The notes beneath the pieces were generated by a model, which saw nothing but the letters and a program-made list of their open reading frames with translations, was not told the origin of the DNA and made no database searches. DNA of 34,658 nt. It comes from a virus. The stretch covers positions 1-34,658 of the IMG/VR virus record IMGVR_UViG_3300044695_001986. The stretch is one strand, 5' to 3'. The translations under genes and the position numbers were made by a program. This document shows, one piece after another, positions 29,980 to 34,658 of this stretch (positions are counted from its first letter, which is position 1; the number at the start of each line of letters is the position of its first letter).

Positions 29980-32478
29980 TTAAAATAAATCATCATGTGT
30001 TACTTTTTCTTTATTAAAGTTATACATCTTTTTTCCTCCAGCACTTTTTTCCCTCTTATTTAGGTACGCGATATTTAAAATGGAACACGATTCTTCAATT
30101 CCTTTGGTGAACCTTTTTACGCTATAATCCTTCTTATCAAAACCACTCATTGTCATAAAATCGTTATATAATTGCTCTAGCTTTATCCACCCTACTTCCT
30201 CATCCAAAATCCCCAAAAAGTACTCCAAAAACTCCTCTCCGAACTGGACTCTGATCTGCTTCCTTTTTATTTTCTCAGATGATTTCACCTCCAACACTCC
30301 AAACTCAAGGTAGCCTTGAACGCAATCAAACATCAAATTATAAAACCTGTTCCACTCATCTTTATCCCAATCATCAAACAATTTATGTCCAAACTCATCC
30401 TCTGGTGTCCTACCTGGGCCAAAGTATCCACTAAATTCCAATACTTTCTGCCTCCTTTTAGCGTGGTTACCCGAATTAGGTATGGTGTAATTAGTCGTAA
30501 ACATCACCTTTGGTGAGTCACTATATGGTATAAACAACTCATCCTTGTTCTTCTTCTCTACTGTGATTCCTTCAGTAATAATCGAGTAAAAACCCTCAAA
30601 ATCTACGTTCCTCCGCGTATCCTCAATTGCCAGTATCCTTGTATCCAGGTCAACCCTTTGAAAGGCGAATGACTTATCAAATTTAAAGTTCTTACCATCC
30701 ACTCTGACAATATTTAAAAGGTAACCCAATGCCTTTACAAATATCCCTTTACCAGTTCCCCCTCCATTGGCTTCCTTTTCTGTTTCCTCCGCAAGAATTA
30801 CTGAGAACGGCCTTGATGGGTCTTTATAATTGTGCAAAAGGTATCCTATCAATCCAAGCGCATAGATATACCTATCCTTATCTGAGTCAGAAATCTTTTC
30901 TATAAATCGGAAGTATTCTATCTTTTCCAGTTCAATTTCAGAGTCCAAAACAATAAAATGGTCAATAACTTGCGACTTCCACACCACTTTGCCGAGTTCC
31001 CCGTAACTTTTTAACATAATTGAGTCCTTTCCAACCACGACAACTCCATTCTTAAATGGGAAAAAACCCTCATTCTTGGTATCCTTCAAAAAACTCAACT
31101 CTGCCCGCTCAAAAAACTCAAAAAAAGCATCCGAAAATAAAACAGTAGCCCCTTTATAAATCAACTCAAGCAGGTCTTGAGGTGTGACCCCACCATCAAA
31201 CGAGTCAGGTAATTTATCAACATAATCCTTGATAAACCTCTTAATCTGCTCAGTTGATGCCTCCTCCACAAATCCATCTTTCACCCGAACGAGTCTGTAA
31301 ATGGTTGACCCTTGGTCATAGAAATATAGCCTAAACCCTCCAACTGTGGTGAGAAATACTTGCAACTTGTACCTGTTCACGCTCGCCTTTCCCTTATCAT
31401 CAACATCCCAGAACGTGCAAATCTCATCCCCCCACCTAGCATCCAGTTCATCAACCATCACCTTGGCATCATCCAGCGACTTGTTGTGCTTCTTGACTAA
31501 AATAGTCACCAAATCATCCTTCGAAGCACCATCATTTTTCTTGGAAAACAACTCTCTCTCAACCCTATCACCGAAGGATGTTTTTTTTTCTCCGTATCCT
31601 TTGTCAAGCAACTTACGCGCTGCCAACTTAAAATCACCATCGCACTCCATGACGGCGAAAACCGCCGCCAATTTGTATCCCTTTTGAACTAAAAATGCGG
31701 TATTCACCGAAAAAACGCTAAAAAGCCCTAAACTTTTGTTCCACGACCCACTATGTTCAGCGTTTGAGCCAGGTCGCAAAAAATAAATCCGTTCGCTGTT
31801 CTCTTTTCGAACAATCCACCCATTGCGAGTCATCAGTTCAACTATATCCCCTCTACGATTGTAGTCATCAAATGGTGATACCCCATAATCTTTGGTTGAC
31901 GGCCTTTGATGGGCTTCGATGATCGCCTCCTCAAATATCTCATTGAACGACCGCATAATTTCGAATAATATCTCTCGTTCATCCAATGAGATGATGTTGA
32001 TGCCTTCCTGTTCGACTTGGTAGCCTTCCGTAGGCGGAGCAACAACATATCCACCTTCTCCCCTTGTCTCAATAATGCAATAAGATTTGATCGAAGGATT
32101 ATTTTTCGATTCTTCCAATGTCGGTAGTCGCTGTGCGAGTTTCTGATTCTTTTCAATCGCCTCGCATTTATAGATGAGGTGTTTGCCATTGCTTCTTGTT
32201 TTTACGATGTGCAATTTCTTGTACAAGTCAGATGGAATAGCGGACTGAATAGCCTCCCACAGGTCATATGTCTCATACTTTGTATCTATATCAATCACCT
32301 CAAGATTGCCACTCACTGCCCCACAAATAATAGCCACACCTTTTGCCCTATTATCAGCCATTTGCCGAACCAATTCCTCTTCCTTTATCATTTCCTCTTG
32401 GTAGACCTTCCAAGGGAAAATAGCCTGCTTATTTTCATTTACAGCGATAGTATTGATGCCGAGTTGTAAGTAGTTCAT
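29980..32478 (-). CDS. primase-polymerase / SF3 helicase fusion (832 aa)
   Basis: The N-terminal domain fits an archaeo-eukaryotic-type prim-pol: VIDIDTKYE (Asp63, Asp65), then HIVKTRSNGKHLIYKC, then RGEGGYVVAPPTEGYQ. The C-terminal domain is an SF3/D5-like helicase with Walker A GGGTGKG (572-578), Walker B RILAIEDT (614-621), sensor-like TTNY (661-664) and Arg675-Arg676. The middle part links them. It would make primers and unwind DNA at the origin, which begins right after its stop. Its start is two bases after the stop of the VRR-NUC gene. Confidence 0.85.
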   Translation of the reverse strand: MNYLQLGINTIAVNENKQAIFPWKVYQEEMIKEEELVRQMADNRAKGVAIICGAVSGNLEVIDIDTKYETYDLWEAIQSAIPSDLYKKLHIVKTRSNGKHLIYKCEAIEKNQKLAQRLPTLEESKNNPSIKSYCIIETRGEGGYVVAPPTEGYQVEQEGINIISLDEREILFEIMRSFNEIFEEAIIEAHQRPSTKDYGVSPFDDYNRRGDIVELMTRNGWIVRKENSERIYFLRPGSNAEHSGSWNKSLGLFSVFSVNTAFLVQKGYKLAAVFAVMECDGDFKLAARKLLDKGYGEKKTSFGDRVERELFSKKNDGASKDDLVTILVKKHNKSLDDAKVMVDELDARWGDEICTFWDVDDKGKASVNRYKLQVFLTTVGGFRLYFYDQGSTIYRLVRVKDGFVEEASTEQIKRFIKDYVDKLPDSFDGGVTPQDLLELIYKGATVLFSDAFFEFFERAELSFLKDTKNEGFFPFKNGVVVVGKDSIMLKSYGELGKVVWKSQVIDHFIVLDSEIELEKIEYFRFIEKISDSDKDRYIYALGLIGYLLHNYKDPSRPFSVILAEETEKEANGGGTGKGIFVKALGYLLNIVRVDGKNFKFDKSFAFQRVDLDTRILAIEDTRRNVDFEGFYSIITEGITVEKKNKDELFIPYSDSPKVMFTTNYTIPNSGNHAKRRQKVLEFSGYFGPGRTPEDEFGHKLFDDWDKDEWNRFYNLMFDCVQGYLEFGVLEVKSSEKIKRKQIRVQFGEEFLEYFLGILDEEVGWIKLEQLYNDFMTMSGFDKKDYSVKRFTKGIEESCSILNIAYLNKREKSAGGKKMYNFNKEKVTHDDLF

Positions 32479-32480
32479 AA

Positions 32481-32753
32481 TTATTGTAGTTTATAGCAAA
32501 AAACATCAACATCAGATACATCCCTAACAACGCGAGCAAAGATGCCCATCGCGTTAAGTTTGTCAATCATGTATTGTTGCAGTTCAGACACAACTCCTGT
32601 GTCAGTCTTAACCTCAAGCATAATGACTGTGCCTTTACGAATAGCCATCAAGTCGCAAATTCCAGGTGTTGAGGTGCTTATCAACTTTGTAACAAACCAC
32701 CCATTATCTTTTAATCGTTTAACTATTTTTGTCTGGAGTGTTGATTCTTTCAT
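32481..32753 (-). CDS. VRR-NUC domain nuclease (90 aa)
   Basis: A compact PD-(D/E)XK enzyme of the VRR-NUC type: Asp34 in GICDLMAIRKG, Glu47 and Lys49 in MLEVKTDTG, and Gln-rich SELQQYMIDKL (57-66). The length fits stand-alone phage members. It would act on branched DNA in replication or recombination, together with the SNF2 helicase of the same operon. It overlaps the methyltransferase end by 35 bases. Confidence 0.88.
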   Translation of the reverse strand: MKESTLQTKIVKRLKDNGWFVTKLISTSTPGICDLMAIRKGTVIMLEVKTDTGVVSELQQYMIDKLNAMGIFARVVRDVSDVDVFCYKLQ

Positions 32754-33837
32754 ATTGTGAAATTGTTTTAAAGATTTGTAGAACTACTTGAGGGACTACT
32801 GCATTTCCTCCTGCTTTGATTGACTCGTTTCGCCATTTAGGAAAGGTAATAGAGTCCAATCGGTCGGAAATCCCATCATCTCCAGTACAAATTGGGGAGA
32901 CAGATGGGAACGAGTCCCAAGCATTTCGTTGATGTGACTGCCCAAATCGTCCCCTTTCCAATTCTCCGTTTTCCAATGCATATTCTTGTCTGATGTGCGA
33001 GGTGTTGGTAGGATTCCCTGTTTGTGCAGTAGTGCCATCTTCCCCGAAAGCATATTCGCTGTCCCATCCGACCTCAACTGACCCTTCCAATCTCCTGCTA
33101 TTGGTGTTGGCAACATCCCCATCGCCATTGCTCTCGTAAATGTCACCGAGTGCATTGAACCTTCCTTCACTTGTGTTGACTTCATTGTCGCTGTTGCATT
33201 GGTTGAGTCCATTGCTGTTGGGGTTGGAAGTAGTCCCCTCAATGCCATCTGATCTAAAGGCATCGTAAATGGTTTGTGACCCTTCTCTACCAATCTCTCC
33301 ATCCTTGCATCGTATGCCTGAAAGTTGGTTTGCTCTCTCGCTTGCGCGAGCGGAGTAGGCAACAAACCAGACTCTGTCCCTTCTGTGTGGTGCGTTGACG
33401 GATACAGCTGGAAGTACATACGGTTGTACTTCGTACCCTTCAGCTTCCAGGTCAGCTTGCACTTCGTGGAAAACCAACCCTCCTGACCAATTAACAAGTC
33501 CGAGAACGTTTTCGCCCACAACCCAACGTGGTTGAATCTCCCGAATCGCTCTAAGCATCTCTGGCCAGAGGTGTCTCTCATCTTCTTTACCAAGTCGCTT
33601 TCCTGCTGATGAGTATGGTTGACAAGGGAATCCTCCTGTGAGAATATCAATTCTGTTTGCATATTTTTTAAAGTCTGTTTTAGTTATGTCTGTGAATTGT
33701 TCTGCTTTTGGGAAGTAATGATGGAGGACTTTTTGACCAAATGGATTCCATTCACAATGAAATTTATTTTCCCATCCCATCCATTCAGCAGCCAAGTCAA
33801 ATCCTCCGATACCAGAAAATAGTGATCCGTGGGTCAT
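32719..33837 (-). CDS. DNA cytosine-5 methyltransferase (372 aa)
   Basis: Motifs in order: I FSGIGGFDLA (7-16), IV GGFPCQPYS with catalytic Cys72 (68-76), VI VVGENV (106-111), VIII HRRDRVWFVA (151-160) and X GGNAVVPQ (343-350), preceded by TFPKWRNESI. The target-recognition region (about 165-310) is Asn/Ser/Gly-rich with repeats such as SNPNSNG and ANTNSRR, unusual for a folded domain. The target sequence is unknown; protection of phage DNA from host restriction is the usual role. Its ATG overlaps the preceding stop (ATGA). A second long frame is nested inside the gene. Confidence 0.9.
   Translation of the reverse strand: MTHGSLFSGIGGFDLAAEWMGWENKFHCEWNPFGQKVLHHYFPKAEQFTDITKTDFKKYANRIDILTGGFPCQPYSSAGKRLGKEDERHLWPEMLRAIREIQPRWVVGENVLGLVNWSGGLVFHEVQADLEAEGYEVQPYVLPAVSVNAPHRRDRVWFVAYSARASERANQLSGIRCKDGEIGREGSQTIYDAFRSDGIEGTTSNPNSNGLNQCNSDNEVNTSEGRFNALGDIYESNGDGDVANTNSRRLEGSVEVGWDSEYAFGEDGTTAQTGNPTNTSHIRQEYALENGELERGRFGQSHQRNAWDSFPSVSPICTGDDGISDRLDSITFPKWRNESIKAGGNAVVPQVVLQIFKTISQYERINTPDKNS
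32796..33662 (-). CDS. LPTP-repeat protein encoded in the +1 frame of the methyltransferase
   Basis: This 288-residue frame starts with an ATG at 33662 and lies wholly inside the methyltransferase gene, same strand, +1 frame. It does not look like random translation. It has TSGQRCLERFGRFNHVGLWA (31-50), GWFSTKCKLTWKLKGTKYNR (62-81), MYFQLYPSTHHTEGTESGLL (82-101), then four LPTP units at residues 101, 145, 184 and 218, and SPQFVLEMMGFPTDWT (255-270). From memory, proteins with TWK-KGTK--RMYFQL and LPTP-A-D units ending MGFP--WT are common beside or in place of cytosine methyltransferases. The function is unknown. Translation would need internal initiation. Confidence 0.55.
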   Translation of the reverse strand: MQTELIFSQEDSLVNHTHQQESDLVKKMRDTSGQRCLERFGRFNHVGLWAKTFSDLLIGQEGWFSTKCKLTWKLKGTKYNRMYFQLYPSTHHTEGTESGLLPTPLAQAREQTNFQAYDARMERLVEKGHKPFTMPLDQMALRGLLPTPTAMDSTNATATMKSTQVKEGSMHSVTFTRAMAMGMLPTPIAGDWKGQLRSDGTANMLSGKMALLHKQGILPTPRTSDKNMHWKTENWKGDDLGSHINEMLGTRSHLSPQFVLEMMGFPTDWTLLPFLNGETSQSKQEEMQ

Positions 33838-34049
33838 TTTATCTTAGTTTTATCAGGATTTGTGCCTTTGTCATTAAACTTTACATATTCATACGATGGG
33901 TAATATAGGTCAAACATTTCCTCTGACCCCCATACTTTAGGATGTATCTCAAACATCCAATCACCATCTTTTAGTATCCATCTAACGCTTTTCCTTGCTT
34001 GGTTTCCTTTGATGTACTCCGAGATTGAGTGAGTTTTTTTTTGATGCAT
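33834..34049 (-). CDS. hypothetical protein (71 aa)
   Basis: A basic, aromatic-rich protein: MHQKKTHSISEYIKGNQARK, then SVRWILKDGDWMFEIHPKVW, then DLYYPSYEYVKF and a Lys-rich end. No motif was recognised. It starts on the stop of the 86-residue gene (one shared base) and its stop overlaps the methyltransferase start, so translation is probably coupled. It might be an accessory of the methyltransferase, but this is only from position. Confidence 0.65.
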   Translation of the reverse strand: MHQKKTHSISEYIKGNQARKSVRWILKDGDWMFEIHPKVWGSEEMFDLYYPSYEYVKFNDKGTNPDKTKIK

Positions 34050-34309
34050 TAGTTTATAAGTTTATTTACGTCAATTGAGTGTTCGTTTATTTTGTCAATG
34101 ATAGCATCAAAAACAAAATCAACAGTATCAAATGTGTCAAATACTTCTTTTCTTGATGCTTTGTATTCAATTTGACGGTGCATTGACTTTCTCATGTTGT
34201 GTACTATCTCCCAAAGAACCTGTGCCATCTCAAGTGAGTGGGCATATCTAAGGTACTCAAGGCGTTCATCTGTGTCTGAGAGATCAAATGTGAATGTTGC
34301 GGTAGGCAT
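34049..34309 (-). CDS. small helical phage protein (86 aa)
   Basis: The protein reads MPTATFTFDLSDTDERLEYL, then HSLEMAQVLWEIVHNMRKSM and ends FVFDAIIDKINEHSIDVN. Short phage proteins beginning with a 'xFxxxLxDxxDRxEYL' strand and a helix with EMAxxLWEI are common in my memory, and their function is not established. It overlaps the small membrane protein gene upstream by 26 bases. Confidence 0.7.
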   Translation of the reverse strand: MPTATFTFDLSDTDERLEYLRYAHSLEMAQVLWEIVHNMRKSMHRQIEYKASRKEVFDTFDTVDFVFDAIIDKINEHSIDVNKLIN

Positions 34310-34424
34310 GGTAGATTTGTTTAAGTGTATAAAATGTGTGAGTGAGGATAAAAATAATGATAAATACGGGAATTGATACGATGAAAAAATAAATTATTGT
34401 TAGGAAGTAAATGGATATTTTCAT
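34284..34424 (-). CDS. 46-residue membrane protein
   Basis: The frame reads MKISIYFLTIIIFFIVSIPV, then FIIIFILTHTFYTLKQ and a basic end. One long or two short membrane helices are visible. Its ATG overlaps the helicase stop (ATGA) and its end overlaps the 86-residue gene, which supports its reality. The role is unknown. Confidence 0.55.
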   Translation of the reverse strand: MKISIYFLTIIYFFIVSIPVFIIIFILTHTFYTLKQIYHAYRNIHI

Positions 34425-34658
34425 ATATTGAAATCCTTTTTGAAGTGATAAGTAGTGTAATCTTTCTTGTTCATCACAGCCTCATATATCTTGTCCTCAA
34501 TGCCTCCTTTGCTGAAAATCCAATGAATATTTGCCTCTTTTACCCTATCCTTGGTTTGAATCCTTGCTCGCGCCTGCCAGTAACTTACTGCAGAGAAGTC
34601 AATATTTAAGAATATCAGCGCATCAGCACTTGAGATATTGACCCCTTCCCGACCACTC
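34421..34658 (-). CDS. SNF2-type helicase, C-terminal part (runs off the window)
   Basis: The first full codon is at 34657. The frame reads SGREGVNISSADALIFLNID (motif V type), then SAVSYWQARARIQTKDR (motif VI type with the two arginines), and ends HFKKDFNI at the stop 34423-34421. This is the end of a SF2/SNF2 helicase and lacks the N-terminal motifs, which are found at 1-984 on the same strand. Joining the ends directly would shift the frame by one base, so 3n+2 bases are missing between them. Confidence 0.85.
   Translation of the reverse strand, partial: SGREGVNISSADALIFLNIDFSAVSYWQARARIQTKDRVKEANIHWIFSKGGIEDKIYEAVMNKKDYTTYHFKKDFNI

Noticed and set aside
31842-32189. 115-codon frame inside the prim-pol gene, same strand
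   Set aside because: It lacks motif structure and is Arg/Ser-rich as expected for a shadow of the primase domain.
32876-33067. 63-codon third frame inside the methyltransferase gene
   Set aside because: Short, with no recognisable motif; the two longer frames explain the region.
1-34658. Integrase, excisionase, transposase or CRISPR array
   Set aside because: Looked for on both strands; no recombinase motif, no spaced identical repeats of CRISPR type and no IS ends were seen.

Overview
The window looks like an almost complete genome of a tailed phage (siphovirus-type gene order) that infects a member of the Bacteroidetes. This rests on AT-rich sequence, starts preceded by A/T-rich leaders rather than clear Shine-Dalgarno sites, promoter-like TAnnTTTG boxes, and the style of its proteins. 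No integrase, excisionase or recombinase was found, so there is no sequence support for a temperate life cycle. The two ends of the window carry the two halves of one SNF2-type helicase gene. The molecule is therefore circular or circularly permuted, and a short piece (3n+2 bases) seems to be missing at the junction.

Almost everything is read leftward (minus strand). Read in the direction of transcription: (1) Packaging and head, 27.4-18.3 kb: small terminase, a 343-base non-coding gap, large terminase, portal, Mu F-like head protein, prohead protease, HK97-type major capsid protein, a strong terminator, two glycosyltransferases, then gp6-like and gp10-like connectors. (2) Tail, 18.3-7.1 kb: tail terminator, tail tube, a G/GT assembly chaperone pair made by a -1 ribosomal frameshift at an A9 run, tape measure, a large tail-tip protein, a second tube-like protein, a BppU-like protein and two repetitive fibres. 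(3) Lysis, 6.8-4.3 kb: small membrane and coiled-coil proteins, an M15 endolysin, a metallophosphoesterase and a terminator. (4) DNA metabolism, 4.2 kb leftward through the window ends and on to 30.0 kb: XRE regulator with an operator-like repeat, SSB-like protein, a degenerate tRNA-like element, PD-(D/E)XK nuclease, MazG-like protein, zinc-finger and other small proteins, SNF2 helicase, small proteins, C5 cytosine methyltransferase, VRR-NUC nuclease and a prim-pol/SF3 helicase. (5) A probable replication origin at 29.52-29.98 kb with iterons and a G-rich strand, followed by a stand-alone DnaA domain IV protein. (6) The only rightward genes, 27.8-29.1 kb: five small proteins behind a promoter flanked by a 9-bp inverted repeat.

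The most unusual feature is an 867-base open frame nested in the +1 frame of the methyltransferase gene. It encodes a 288-residue protein with four LPTP repeats and a conserved-looking C-terminus, while the methyltransferase frame keeps its own motifs through the same DNA. Other points of interest are the iteron/G-rich origin beside a DnaA fragment, the glycosyltransferases inside the head operon, and the helicase split over the window ends.
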